This document shows, piece after piece, positions 20,265 to 28,974 of a stretch of 64,000 bases of DNA (positions within the stretch are counted from its first letter, which is position 1; each line of letters starts with the position of its first letter). The stretch lies in contig QOOS01000002.1 in NCBI GenBank assembly GCA_003331425.1, positions 1 through 64,000 on the forward strand, in the 5' to 3' direction. The notes below the pieces were generated by a model. It ran no database searches and was not told the DNA's origin. It worked only from the letters and a program-made list of their open reading frames with translations. The translations under genes and the position numbers were made by a program. Source of the DNA: Candidatus Nitrosopumilus sp. GTDB lineage: Archaea; Thermoproteota; Nitrososphaeria; Nitrososphaerales; Nitrosopumilaceae.

Positions 20265-20849
20265 ATGGAACCTTTTCATAATGTAAAAAGCATTGTAACT
20301 CCTCTTGATAAAGTCAATGTAGACACTGATCAAATTATTCCAAAACAATTTTTAAAATTAGTTCAAAAGTCTGGATTTGGTAAATTCTTATTTTTTAATT
20401 GGCGATACGATGAAAATGAAAATTTGAAATCTGATTTTGTTTTAAATAATTCCAAATATGATGACTCAAAAATTTTAGTAGCAGGAGATAATTTTGGCTG
20501 CGGTTCTAGTAGAGAACATGCTGTTTGGGCTTTAGATGATTATGGTTTTTCTGTAATAATTTCATCTTCTTTTGCTGATATCTTTTTTAGCAATTGTTTC
20601 AAAAATGGAATTCTTCCTATTACATTAGATTCCGCAATAGTGGAGAAACTTCAACATGAGACTGACCAAATTGAAGTAGATTTAGAAAATCAAGTAATTA
20701 AAACGTCTTCTGAAAATATATCTTTTGAAATCAATTCTCACAAGAAAAAAATTCTCTTGGAGGGATTAGATGACATTGCACAAACTCTTGAACATGAAGA
20801 GAAAATCTCTGAATTTGAAGAAAAATCTACAGTCCCATCTGTTTTATGA
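20265..20849 (+). CDS. leuD2: Bacterial-type 3-isopropylmalate dehydratase small subunit
   Basis: 194 aa, the length of bacterial LeuD. DKVNVDTDQIIPKQFLKLV at residue 14, FFNWRYDENENLKSDFVLN and [20 protein letters not shown] are typical. A cofactor-free partner of the preceding LeuC. It starts 1 nt after that gene and its last 23 nt overlap the convergent nucleotidyltransferase. Operon end. Confidence 0.93.
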   Translation: MEPFHNVKSIVTPLDKVNVDTDQIIPKQFLKLVQKSGFGKFLFFNWRYDENENLKSDFVLNNSKYDDSKILVAGDNFGCGSSREHAVWALDDYGFSVIISSSFADIFFSNCFKNGILPITLDSAIVEKLQHETDQIEVDLENQVIKTSSENISFEINSHKKKILLEGLDDIAQTLEHEEKISEFEEKSTVPSVL

Positions 20850-21543
20850 TTTTCGTTACTAACTTCTCGTTTCTCTCTAAAATCATTGGTGATTCTGCAT
20901 CAATCCATTCCCTTTGTTCTATATCATGAGCACTAACTTTGCCTTCTTTTGATAATTCTTGTAAAATATCAAATGATAAATTCACTTGTTTCTTCTTTTT
21001 CTTTTTAATTCTCTCAATGATTTCTTTTCCTAACATGTAGATTCCTAAGCATTCTGATAATTGTAATTTCATCATTGGTTTTTCTTTAAATTCTGTAATT
21101 AATCCATCATCTACTATTGCAAAACCTGTTTCTTCTTTTCTCTTTGTTCTAGTTGCAATGCATGCCAAACTATTTTTTTCTTTGAATGTTTTTCTCATTT
21201 TTGTAATGTCTAATGCACATAGATTATCTACAAACCACAAGAGAAATTCTGATTCATTTTTTAACTCCTTTTGAATATGGAGTAAATCTCCACCTGTTCC
21301 ACTTTGTGAGTCTTGAATAAATTTTATATTTTTTTGATCTCCATAATAATTTTTGATTTGACCTCCTAAACCCGTATAATCTGAAATGATAATAATTTCC
21401 TTAATGAATTTGAATGATTTTAGATATCTGACAACATAATCAATCAGAGGTTTTCCATTAATTGGTGTCATTGCTTTTGGAAAATATTCTGTGTATGGTT
21501 TTCCGCGGGTGCCTTTACCACCAGCTAAAATTACAGCTTTCAC
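20827..21543 (-). CDS. Sugar-phosphate nucleotidyltransferase (NTP_transferase family)
   Basis: 238 aa. The N-terminus has the nucleotide-binding signature VILAGGKGTRGKPYTEYFPK and then INGKPLIDYVVRYL. WFVDNLCALD near residue 102 is the metal-binding region, and FKEKPMM is the usual substrate turn. Such enzymes make NDP-sugars from sugar-1-phosphates and NTPs for glycosylation. Substrate is not defined. It is downstream of uS9 (3 nt gap), so it may be read through from the ribosomal operon. Confidence 0.82.
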   Translation of the reverse strand: MKAVILAGGKGTRGKPYTEYFPKAMTPINGKPLIDYVVRYLKSFKFIKEIIIISDYTGLGGQIKNYYGDQKNIKFIQDSQSGTGGDLLHIQKELKNESEFLLWFVDNLCALDITKMRKTFKEKNSLACIATRTKRKEETGFAIVDDGLITEFKEKPMMKLQLSECLGIYMLGKEIIERIKKKKKKQVNLSFDILQELSKEGKVSAHDIEQREWIDAESPMILERNEKLVTKIIKQMGL

Positions 21544-21546
21544 AGT

Positions 21547-21993
21547 CTAACGGTATGATTTCTGTTTTCTTCTTCTTGCACCAGGTCCGCCAAATTTCTT
21601 TGGTTCTTTTTGTCTGGCATCTCCACTAACTAGATATTTATCAAAATCGGTGATTCTTTTTCTGAGGTCTTCTCTAGTTGATTTTGGGAAAGGATGATCT
21701 TTAGGCTCTTTTTTGGATTTTGTCCAGCCTACTAATGCTCTAGTAATTGCAGTTGCAACTGCACTTGCTTGTCCCATGAAACCTCCGCCTCTAACTCTTA
21801 CAGAAATATCAATTTTATCTCTCAAATCTCCTGTAATTTCAAGTGGTGCTAAAATGACTTCACGGGCTGTTTCTTGTGGAATCATTTCTACTGGAACGTT
21901 GTTAATTCTAACTTTACCTACACCTTTTGTAATGTATACGTGAGCACTGGCTGTTTTTCTAGTTGCAAAATAAATTTCAGTTTTTGGAATCAT
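21547..21993 (-). CDS. rps9: Ribosomal protein uS9 (S9)
   Basis: 148 aa. It starts TEIYFATRKTASAHVYI, has SVRVRGGGFMGQASAVATAI in the middle, and ends with the basic tail GGPGARRRKQKSYR that reaches the ribosomal P site. It sits 1 nt after uL13 in the conserved archaeal Rpo3-eL18-uL13-uS9 block on the minus strand. Confidence 0.95.
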   Translation of the reverse strand: MIPKTEIYFATRKTASAHVYITKGVGKVRINNVPVEMIPQETAREVILAPLEITGDLRDKIDISVRVRGGGFMGQASAVATAITRALVGWTKSKKEPKDHPFPKSTREDLRKRITDFDKYLVSGDARQKEPKKFGGPGARRRKQKSYR

Positions 21994-21994
21994 T

Positions 21995-22504
21995 TTATTC
22001 TGTCCATCCTATTACTCTACATATTTCTGCTAATGTCGTATAATTAGAAGCTGCTCTTTTGATTAATGCTTTTTCAAATTGTGTTTTCTCTAATGGTTTT
22101 GTATCGTTAGGTGCACCGATGTATGTTCTTAATCTTTGGAATGCTAATTTGCCTGATGGTTTTCTATCAAATGGTAACATTTGACGAATCATCTTTGCAA
22201 TAATTGTATCTGGTCTTCTATAGTGTACAGGTCCGTGTTTGTAATTGATAATACTGTTAATTTCTAAAAATTCTCTATATTCTTGAATTTGATTTGATCT
22301 TGTTCCGCTCATCATAATTTTTTCACAATTGATTACTGTAACTCTTTGACCTTGTAATAGCAATTTAGCAACATTTGATGCTAATCTGCCTGCAATGTGA
22401 TTTGTTGCATCAACGACAATTGGTCTATCTGTTCTAATGACAACTTCTTGTTTGGAAGTGTTTGAATTTCTTCCAGCAGGTCTGTTTAATCTTCCATTAG
22501 CCAA
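21995..22504 (-). CDS. rpl13: Ribosomal protein uL13 (L13)
   Basis: 169 aa. Core motifs are VDATNHIAGRLASNVAKLLL, CEKIMMSGTR and HGPVHYRRPDTI. The first 25 residues (ANGRLNRPAGRNSNTSKQEV) are an extra N-terminal stretch compared with short L13 forms. The start overlaps the end of eL18 by 8 nt. Confidence 0.94.
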   Translation of the reverse strand: MANGRLNRPAGRNSNTSKQEVVIRTDRPIVVDATNHIAGRLASNVAKLLLQGQRVTVINCEKIMMSGTRSNQIQEYREFLEINSIINYKHGPVHYRRPDTIIAKMIRQMLPFDRKPSGKLAFQRLRTYIGAPNDTKPLEKTQFEKALIKRAASNYTTLAEICRVIGWTE

Positions 22505-22844
22505 GTAGTACTACTCCTTTACCTGTTGGATTTTGTTTGATTAAATCTGCATGTGAGATTAATTTTCCACCATTTTCTAAAACTTTGGCTGCTGCAGAAT
22601 TTGAAATTGAAAATGAACATAATGTGATTTTGTGTGAAATATTTCCTGTTCCTAAAACTTTACCTGGAAAAACTACTGTATCGTTATCTTTGGTTAATTG
22701 ACTAATTCTATTGAGGTTGATGTCTCTTCTAGCAATAGATGGTTTTAGAGCATATTCTGCTAATTTACCCCAAATTGGAGCGTCATTTTTGGTTGATGCT
22801 TTCTTAAGATCGCTAGCCATACGAATTACAACTTGATTAGTCAT
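22497..22844 (-). CDS. rpl18e: Ribosomal protein eL18 (L18e)
   Basis: 115 aa archaeal/eukaryotic-type large-subunit protein. Recognisable by WGKLAEYALKPSIARRDINL and by VVFPGKVLGTGNISHKITL, the L15/L18e fold. It lies between Rpo3 (45 nt upstream) and uL13 (8-nt overlap), as in most archaea. Confidence 0.93.
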   Translation of the reverse strand: MTNQVVIRMASDLKKASTKNDAPIWGKLAEYALKPSIARRDINLNRISQLTKDNDTVVFPGKVLGTGNISHKITLCSFSISNSAAAKVLENGGKLISHADLIKQNPTGKGVVLLG

Positions 22845-22889
22845 GTGAATAATCCGGCTTAAAACCCAAATATAATGTCTATGCTTCTA

Positions 22890-23516
22890 CTATTCTTCGA
22901 TATTGTTGATCATATCTTTGAATTCAACAACTCTTCGACTAACTTCTTGCACTCCTTCTAGAACAATTTGTTCTGGATTTAGTGCTCCTGTAGACTCTAC
23001 GGTGAGTATTTTCTCATCATCTTTGTCAGTATCAGTGAGCATAGAGATGTTAGATGCATTCCATTTTGCATGTTCTGTACCACGTCCTAGTCTTGCATAG
23101 CATTCGATTTTGATTTTTTGACCTGGGGCTAATTGAACAATTGGAATTTTTTCAGATACTGGTTTTACACTCTCATCTTCAGAAGATAATTCTCCTGACA
23201 AAACAGCTCTTGTCTCCTCTGATTCCCCAGAATCTAACACTAGTAGGATTTTATCTGATTCATTATATTTACTCAAATCTGTTTTTAATGGAATTAAACC
23301 CAATCTGTGAGCTAAACCCTCATCAGGTAACACAGATGTGTTTTCAATAATATCTACTGTATCAATTGCAAAAACTGGAACTCCGTTTAAACAAACACGT
23401 CTTAGAGCATTTGCATATTGTAATGGAACTCCTTTTAGCTTTAAGGCTATCCTTTCAGAATCTTTTGTAATAACGTCTAATGATGACAAATCTTGATGAA
23501 AATCGTCAAAGTGCAC
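22890..23516 (-). CDS. rpo3: DNA-directed RNA polymerase subunit Rpo3 (D)
   Basis: Alpha-like assembly subunit, 208 aa. The dimerisation motif GVPLQYANALRRVCLNGVPVFA near residue 29 and GLAHRLGLIPLKTDL are diagnostic. Only two Cys are present, so the ferredoxin-like [4Fe-4S] domain found in some archaeal Rpo3 proteins is absent or cluster-less. It begins the minus-strand ribosomal block, divergent from SBDS across a 58-nt shared promoter region. Confidence 0.94.
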   Translation of the reverse strand: MHFDDFHQDLSSLDVITKDSERIALKLKGVPLQYANALRRVCLNGVPVFAIDTVDIIENTSVLPDEGLAHRLGLIPLKTDLSKYNESDKILLVLDSGESEETRAVLSGELSSEDESVKPVSEKIPIVQLAPGQKIKIECYARLGRGTEHAKWNASNISMLTDTDKDDEKILTVESTGALNPEQIVLEGVQEVSRRVVEFKDMINNIEE

Positions 23517-23574
23517 ATAAAAATCTAGCTAGCTTTACGTATAGATAAATACCAAATTGTAATAGTACTAGGAT

Positions 23575-24261
23575 ATGGCTGATGTCACTGTAGTTAGATA
23601 CTCTTTTGAAGGTGAAAAATTTGAAATAATGGTAAAGCCAGATCCTGCTTTAGATTACAAATTAGGTAAGAAAAAGGACCTTTCTTCAGTTTTAGTTTCT
23701 GAAGAAATCTATACTGATTCTGGAAAAGGAACTAAACCATCTACTGAAAAATTACTTGCTGCATTCAAAACTGAAGATAAAACTGAGATTGCTCAAATTA
23801 TGTTTGAGAAAGGAGATCTAAATCTTACTACTGATCAGAGACGTAAAATGGTGGATCAGAAAAGAAAACAAATTGTTGAATATATTGCTAAAACTTTTGT
23901 TGATCCAAAAACTCACTTACCTCATCCTCCACTACGAATTGAACAAGCAATGAAAGATGGTCGTGTATCAATTGAGCCTCAAAAAAGTGTCGAAGAACAG
24001 GTTAAAGATATTGTTGAAAAATTACGTTCAATCATTGCATTAAAATCTGAAAATCTCCAATTGGAGATCACTATTCCTGCACAATATGCCTCTCAATCTT
24101 ATTCTGTTTTGAAATCTGTCGGTTCGCTAAAAAAAGAAGAATGGCAAAATAATGGTTCACTAAAAGCAATACTTGAAATACCCGCAGCAGCAAGGCCAAA
24201 CGTGATTGACAGATTAGGTTCTATTACCAAGGGCTCTGCCACTGTAGAGGTAATGAAATAA
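23575..24261 (+). CDS. sbds: Ribosome maturation protein SBDS/Sdo1
   Basis: 228 aa, orthologue of the Shwachman-Bodian-Diamond protein that helps release aIF6 from 50S subunits. The N-terminal FYSH domain has VVRYSFEGEKFEIMVKPD and LSSVLVSEEIYTDSGKG. A helical central domain (TTDQRRKMVDQKRKQIVEYI) and a ferredoxin-like C-terminal domain follow. It leads the archaeal exosome superoperon and shares one base with the rrp4 start. Confidence 0.95.
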   Translation: MADVTVVRYSFEGEKFEIMVKPDPALDYKLGKKKDLSSVLVSEEIYTDSGKGTKPSTEKLLAAFKTEDKTEIAQIMFEKGDLNLTTDQRRKMVDQKRKQIVEYIAKTFVDPKTHLPHPPLRIEQAMKDGRVSIEPQKSVEEQVKDIVEKLRSIIALKSENLQLEITIPAQYASQSYSVLKSVGSLKKEEWQNNGSLKAILEIPAAARPNVIDRLGSITKGSATVEVMK

Positions 24262-24941
24262 TGGCAGATAAGAGAAAATATGTTATTCCTGGTGATGTAA
24301 TTACTAGTGGACCTTTTAGACCTGAACAAAATGTAGTTTTAGAAGGAAATAACATAATTGCCACATCTGTTGGTATATCTGAAATTTATGAAGATTCTGT
24401 TAAAGTCATTCCTTTAACTGGAAAATATATTCCTAAAATCAATGATCTTGTAATTGGTAAAGTTATTTCTCATACATCATTATCTTGGGAATTAGATGTA
24501 AATTCTTGTTATGTTGGATTTTTACCTGCTCAAGATGTTTTTGGAAGAGACTTTTCAACTCATGCTGATGAACTTTCAAGTAAATTAAAAACCGGTGACT
24601 TGGTAGCTGCAAGAATTGCAAATTTTGATAGAACTAGAGATCCTCTTATTACAATATCTGATAGAGATTTAGGTAAAATTGATGACGGAATTTTAGTAAA
24701 AATTTCTCCAAGTAAAGTTCCACGTTTGATTGGCAAAAAAGGAAGTATGATACAAATGATTGAAATGGGAACTAATGCTGCCATCACAATTGGCCAAAAT
24801 GGCTGGGTTGTTATTTCCTGTGAGACTGAAGAAGGACTCTCAAAAGCTAAAAAGGCAGTTGAAATGGTTAATGAAAAAGCACATATTGCTAATTTAACTG
24901 ATTTAATTAAAGATATGTTAGATGGAAAGGATGAATCATAA
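24261..24941 (+). CDS. rrp4: Exosome RNA-binding subunit Rrp4
   Basis: 226 aa cap protein that feeds RNA to the Rrp41/Rrp42 ring. It shows an N-terminal domain (KRKYVIPGDVITSGPFRPEQN), an S1 domain (IGKVISHTSLSWELDVNSCYVGFLPA) and a KH domain with VPRLIGKKGSMIQMIE. Single-base overlaps with both neighbours (SBDS stop and Rrp41 start) show tight coupling. Confidence 0.95.
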   Translation: MADKRKYVIPGDVITSGPFRPEQNVVLEGNNIIATSVGISEIYEDSVKVIPLTGKYIPKINDLVIGKVISHTSLSWELDVNSCYVGFLPAQDVFGRDFSTHADELSSKLKTGDLVAARIANFDRTRDPLITISDRDLGKIDDGILVKISPSKVPRLIGKKGSMIQMIEMGTNAAITIGQNGWVVISCETEEGLSKAKKAVEMVNEKAHIANLTDLIKDMLDGKDES

Positions 24942-25675
24942 TGGGTGGACGAGATGCAACCATGGTTCTATTGGACGAAAATGGTATTCGTTGTGATGGA
25001 CGTAAAATAGACGAACCACGTAGAATTATGATAAAAGCTGGTGGATTAAAAAACGCTGATGGTTCTGCTTACATTGAATTTGGCGATAACAAAATTTTAG
25101 TTGGCGTATTTGGACCAAGAGATGTTCATCCAAAACACATGTCAAATACTGACACTGGAATTTTAAGAGTTAGATATCACATGGAACCATTTTCTGTTGG
25201 TGAAAGAAAAAGACCAGCACCTTCAAGAAGAGAAATTGAAATTTCCAAAGTAATCAAAGAAGCATTAGAACCTGCAGTAATGTTGGAGAAATTCCCAAGA
25301 ACTGCAGTTGATGTATTTATTGAAGTTTTACAGGCTGATGGTGGAACTAGATGTGCTGCCCTTACTGCAGCATCTGTTGCATTAGCTGATGCTGGTATTC
25401 CAATGAGAGATATGGTTGCAGCAATTGCTTCAGGTAAAGTTGCAGATACAATTATTCTTGATGTTAACAATGAAGAAGACCAAGCAGGTCAAGCAGACAT
25501 GCCAGTTGGATATATGCCAAGTCTTAAGAAAATTACATTATTACAATTAGATGGTGTCTTAACTCCAGAAGAATACAAAAAATGTGTAGATGTTGGAGTT
25601 AAAGGATGTGAAGTTGTTTACGAACTTCAAAAGAAAGCACTTCATGACAAATACTTTGGAGATAGGAAAGATTAG
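24941..25675 (+). CDS. rrp41: Exosome catalytic subunit Rrp41
   Basis: 244 aa RNase PH-fold subunit carrying the phosphorolytic site. Features are GIRCDGRKIDEPRRIMIKAG, the RNA-contact arginines in RKRPAPSRREIEIS, and LQADGGTRCAALTAASVALA. The Asp pair in NNEEDQAGQADMPVGYM matches the catalytic region. It stands between rrp4 and rrp42 in the normal order. Confidence 0.95.
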   Translation: MGGRDATMVLLDENGIRCDGRKIDEPRRIMIKAGGLKNADGSAYIEFGDNKILVGVFGPRDVHPKHMSNTDTGILRVRYHMEPFSVGERKRPAPSRREIEISKVIKEALEPAVMLEKFPRTAVDVFIEVLQADGGTRCAALTAASVALADAGIPMRDMVAAIASGKVADTIILDVNNEEDQAGQADMPVGYMPSLKKITLLQLDGVLTPEEYKKCVDVGVKGCEVVYELQKKALHDKYFGDRKD

Positions 25676-25677
25676 AA

Positions 25678-26496
25678 ATGACAAGTGTTTCAGTTATTGA
25701 TGAACTAAAAAGAGCACAAATTCTTGAGTTATTAGAACAAGGAAAAAGAGTTGACGGAAGAACACTAGATGAGCCAAGAAAAATCTGCATTGAAATTAAC
25801 GCAATTCCTAAAGCAAATGGTTCTGCAAGAGTTTACCTTGGTGATACCCAAGTTTTATGTGGAGTAAAAATCCAACCAGACAAACCTTTCCCAGATGTGG
25901 GTGACAAAGGCATGTTTATGTGCACTGCTGAATTATTACCACTTTCACATCCAACTGTTGAAACTGGACCGCCACAAGCTCCTGTTATTGAATTGGCAAG
26001 AGTTGTTGATAGGGGAATTCGAGAAAGTCATATGGTTGATGTTTCTGATTTAGTAATTGAAAAGGACAAATCTGTAGTTGGTGTATTTGCAGATGTTGTT
26101 GCAATTGATTATGATGGAAATCTTTTTGATGCATGCTCATATGCTGCAACTGCTGCTTTACTTACATCAAAAACTCCAACATGGGAGATGGTTGATGACC
26201 AACCTTCAGTTGTTGAGGGTGCAGACAAACCGCTACCAATAACCACAATTCCTGTATCTGTAACCATGGGAAAAATTGGAAATTACATTGTTGTTGATCC
26301 TAATGGTGATGAATGGGACAGTATGGATTCAAGAATTACTATAACTACAGATTCTGATGGAAATATTGTTGCACTTCAAAAAGGTGGAAGTGATGGATTT
26401 ACACAAGAAGAAATCAATCAATGTGGTGATTTATCAATTAAAGTAGGCGCAAAAATAAGGGAACAATTAAAATCATCAAAACAGGAGAGTCAGTAA
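25678..26496 (+). CDS. rrp42: Exosome structural subunit Rrp42
   Basis: 272 aa RNase PH-fold partner that forms the hexameric ring with Rrp41 but is not itself catalytic in archaea. GKRVDGRTLDEPRKICIEIN, LGDTQVLCGVKIQPDKPF and TVETGPPQAPVIELARVVDRG are characteristic. It follows rrp41 by 2 nt. Confidence 0.95.
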   Translation: MTSVSVIDELKRAQILELLEQGKRVDGRTLDEPRKICIEINAIPKANGSARVYLGDTQVLCGVKIQPDKPFPDVGDKGMFMCTAELLPLSHPTVETGPPQAPVIELARVVDRGIRESHMVDVSDLVIEKDKSVVGVFADVVAIDYDGNLFDACSYAATAALLTSKTPTWEMVDDQPSVVEGADKPLPITTIPVSVTMGKIGNYIVVDPNGDEWDSMDSRITITTDSDGNIVALQKGGSDGFTQEEINQCGDLSIKVGAKIREQLKSSKQESQ

Positions 26497-26497
26497 T

Positions 26498-26710
26498 ATG
26501 GCAAAAGCAAAGAAATCACTTAAAGGATTAGGTGCACGTTACGGAATTAAACTTAGAAAACAATACACAAAAGTTCATCTTCAATTAAAACAAAAAAGAA
26601 GTTGTCCTGAATGTGGTTCACAAACATTTGGCAGAGATGCTGTTGGAATTTGGTCTTGTAAGAAATGTGGCTATAAGGTTGCTGGAACTGCATATGACAT
26701 TAAACTATAG
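26498..26710 (+). CDS. rpl37ae: Ribosomal protein eL43 (L37Ae)
   Basis: 70 aa zinc-ribbon ribosomal protein. The four zinc Cys are in CPECGSQTFGRDAVGIWSC and KKCG. The N-terminus (KSLKGLGARYGIKLRKQYTK) is basic. Location after Rrp42 and before Pcc1 is the usual archaeal order. Confidence 0.95.
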   Translation: MAKAKKSLKGLGARYGIKLRKQYTKVHLQLKQKRSCPECGSQTFGRDAVGIWSCKKCGYKVAGTAYDIKL

Positions 26711-26939
26711 TGCAAAAATTACTGTAGATGCTAAAGATAAAAACAATGCAATTTTTGATTCTGTAAATACTGATAATGAGTTTTATCCAGAAAATCCTGT
26801 TAAAACTAAAATCAAATTAGATAAAAAACTAGTAATTTCTGCTGAAACTGATCAAATTGCACATCTTAGAGCAAATCTAAATTCAACACTCCGATTAATT
26901 CAAGCTAGCTACGATACAATTGAATCGGTAAAGATATAA
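26694..26939 (+). CDS. pcc1: KEOPS complex subunit Pcc1
   Basis: 81 aa from ATG 26694, which overlaps the end of eL43 by 17 nt; the upstream part of the track ORF is the shadow of eL43. Pcc1 dimerises the KEOPS complex that makes t6A37 in tRNA. The pattern ISAETDQIAHLRANLNSTLRL with the preceding strands fits the small Pcc1/CTAG fold, and the position between eL43 and prefoldin is conserved. Confidence 0.85.
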   Translation: MTLNYSAKITVDAKDKNNAIFDSVNTDNEFYPENPVKTKIKLDKKLVISAETDQIAHLRANLNSTLRLIQASYDTIESVKI

Positions 26940-26962
26940 TCAGATCAATTTCACAAATATTC

Positions 26963-27355
26963 ATGTCAGCTCCACAAATGCCACCATGGCTTCAAGAACA
27001 AATTGGAAAATTACAACAATCTCAACAAAATTTACAATCTATAATGACTCAAAGACAACATCTTGAAATGGAAAAAGCAGAAACTGAAAAAGCTATTGAT
27101 GAATTAAAGAAAGTTGCTGATGGAGATTCTGTGTTTAAGCAAGCCGGAACTGTTTTGATAAAATCTGATAAAAAAACACTATTAGATGAATTAGAAGAAA
27201 AAATAGAATTAGCAAAAACTAGATCAACTGTTCTTGAAAAACAAGAAGTTCGTGTAAAAGAAACTCTCAAAGAACAAGAAGCAAAAATCACTGAAATGAT
27301 GAAAAGTGGTAATGCTCCTCCACCTCCAGCAGCAGATGATAACCCTAGAAAATAA
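26963..27355 (+). CDS. pfdB: Prefoldin beta subunit
   Basis: 130 aa jelly-fish chaperone subunit. Two long coiled coils (about 10-50 and 75-115) flank a short beta hairpin (VFKQAGTVLIKSDKKTLLDEL), the prefoldin-beta pattern. The C-terminal tail is Pro-rich. Prefoldin passes unfolded proteins to the thermosome. Last gene of the exosome block. Confidence 0.92.
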   Translation: MSAPQMPPWLQEQIGKLQQSQQNLQSIMTQRQHLEMEKAETEKAIDELKKVADGDSVFKQAGTVLIKSDKKTLLDELEEKIELAKTRSTVLEKQEVRVKETLKEQEAKITEMMKSGNAPPPPAADDNPRK

Positions 27356-27405
27356 TTTTAGTCTATTTCAAATAAGATATTAACAATTCATTATAACTGA
27401 TATTT

Positions 27406-28086
27406 GTGAAATTAGAAAATCTTCGAATAATTGTCGATGAACGAGAGACAAAAAGTGGGATTCCAAAATTACTCAAAGCAATTGGTATGAATGTGGAAAT
27501 GAAAACACTTCCAATTGGTGATTATATTGTTGCACCTGAAACTATTGTCGAAAGAAAAAGTATCAAGGATTTGATGGCTTCTGTTTTTGATGGGCGATTA
27601 TATGACCAATGCAGCAGGCTCAAAGAACATTTTGCAAATCCTATCGTTTTACTAGAAGGAAACGTTGATGAAATTGAAGAAATTACTGACAATCCTTTAG
27701 TTTTCTATGGTGCTATTTCTCGAGTTGTACTGGAATTTAAAATCCCCATAATTCCAACTCCGAGTGCATCTCATACTGCAAAATTATTAGTTTCAATGTG
27801 TTCTAAAAAAGATGGGCCAACAGGACCATACTTGAAAAAAATAAAAAAATCATCAAATTTAGAAACTCAGCAATTGTCAACACTTTGTAGTTTACCTGGA
27901 ATTGGTGAAAAATTTGCAGTACGAATGCTTGAAAAATTTGGTACTCCATCAAAAGTTTTTAGTGCAACCACTTCTGAATTGGCTAAAGTTGAAGGATTGG
28001 GTGAAGCTCGTGCAAAAAAAATCAAAAATATGTTAACAACTAAAAATAAACTTCAAAAAGAAAGTAACCAAAAGACACTGACATAA
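27406..28086 (+). CDS. xpf: XPF/ERCC4-family structure-specific endonuclease
   Basis: 226 aa, the short helicase-less archaeal XPF. The nuclease domain has IIVDERETKSGIP, LPIGDYIV and the catalytic ERK in VERKSIKDL (residue 50). Tandem helix-hairpin-helix motifs follow (LPGIGEKFAVRML and VEGLGEARAKKIK). It cuts branched or flapped DNA in repair, usually bound to PCNA. The C-terminus ends in QKTLT, which looks like a PCNA-interaction box cut off before its aromatic residues. The start is GTG 27406. Confidence 0.9.
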   Translation: MKLENLRIIVDERETKSGIPKLLKAIGMNVEMKTLPIGDYIVAPETIVERKSIKDLMASVFDGRLYDQCSRLKEHFANPIVLLEGNVDEIEEITDNPLVFYGAISRVVLEFKIPIIPTPSASHTAKLLVSMCSKKDGPTGPYLKKIKKSSNLETQQLSTLCSLPGIGEKFAVRMLEKFGTPSKVFSATTSELAKVEGLGEARAKKIKNMLTTKNKLQKESNQKTLT

Positions 28087-28110
28087 CCATTACCATCATC
28101 TTATTTCACG

Positions 28111-28123
28111 AATTTTTATAGTA
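28111..28123 (+). promoter_or_regulatory. TATA box of the SIMPL-domain gene
   Basis: AATTTTTATAGTA, centred 25 nt before ATG 28142, the spacing of a leaderless archaeal promoter. Confidence 0.6.
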
Positions 28124-28141
28124 CATGCCTTAAGAAAATTT

Positions 28142-28960
28142 ATGGATAATCGTGTGAATATTGCAGTTGTAGTTGGTGTGATTTTTGTTCTAGCTTTTGC
28201 TGTAACTTTAACTCAAAGTGATAAACAAGTTGAATCTCAAGTTAATGAAGGTGAAATCCCTGAAGAATTAATTTATGAATGGCTAAAAAAATATGATCCT
28301 TCTGAACAAACCATCTCTGTTTCAGGCACTGCTACGGCCTCATCAAATCCTGATACTTTGATTATTGTACTGGGAGTTGAATCTGTAGCAAAAACTGCTA
28401 ATGAATCCCTATCTGAAAACTCCAATTCATTAAATTCTGTAATATCTTCCCTGTCTGATTCTGGAATTTCTAAAGACGATATACAAACATCAAATTTTTC
28501 GATTTATCCATTGTACGATAACATCGAAGATTCCGATGGAAATTGGAAACAAATTGTAAATGGATATCGAGTTTCAAATATTTTGTCAATTCAAACGGAA
28601 AAAATTGATTCTGCTGGTGATATTATTGATGTAGCTGTTTCTTCTGGAGCTAATCGCGTTGATGATGTTTCTTTTCAATTATCTGATAATAAATTAGAAA
28701 AAATTAGTGATGACTTGATTGCTGATGCAATAAATGATGCAACTCAAAAAGCAGAAAAAGCACTTGTTCCATTAAAACAAAAAATTGTTGGAGTAAAATC
28801 TGTAGTAATTCATGATAATGTAGTTCCTTACTATGATAGTCCAATGCGAGCATCCTTTGATGGATTTGCAGAATCATCCATGAAATCTTCTCCAATAATG
28901 TCTGGTGATGAAGAAATTTCCACAAATGTTAGTGTTGTATTTTACATTTCACAAGAATAA
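28142..28960 (+). CDS. SIMPL-domain (DUF541) exported/membrane-anchored protein
   Basis: 272 aa with an N-terminal signal anchor (VNIAVVVGVIFVLAFAVTLT). The rest is a SIMPL domain: VSGTATASSNPDTLIIVLGVE, the IQTSNFSIYPLYD centre, and a later ADAINDATQKAEKAL helix. Family members occur in periplasmic or surface positions, and their biochemical role is poorly defined. A TATA box sits 25 nt before the ATG. Confidence 0.82.
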   Translation: MDNRVNIAVVVGVIFVLAFAVTLTQSDKQVESQVNEGEIPEELIYEWLKKYDPSEQTISVSGTATASSNPDTLIIVLGVESVAKTANESLSENSNSLNSVISSLSDSGISKDDIQTSNFSIYPLYDNIEDSDGNWKQIVNGYRVSNILSIQTEKIDSAGDIIDVAVSSGANRVDDVSFQLSDNKLEKISDDLIADAINDATQKAEKALVPLKQKIVGVKSVVIHDNVVPYYDSPMRASFDGFAESSMKSSPIMSGDEEISTNVSVVFYISQE

Positions 28961-28974
28961 TTATTCTAAAAAAA

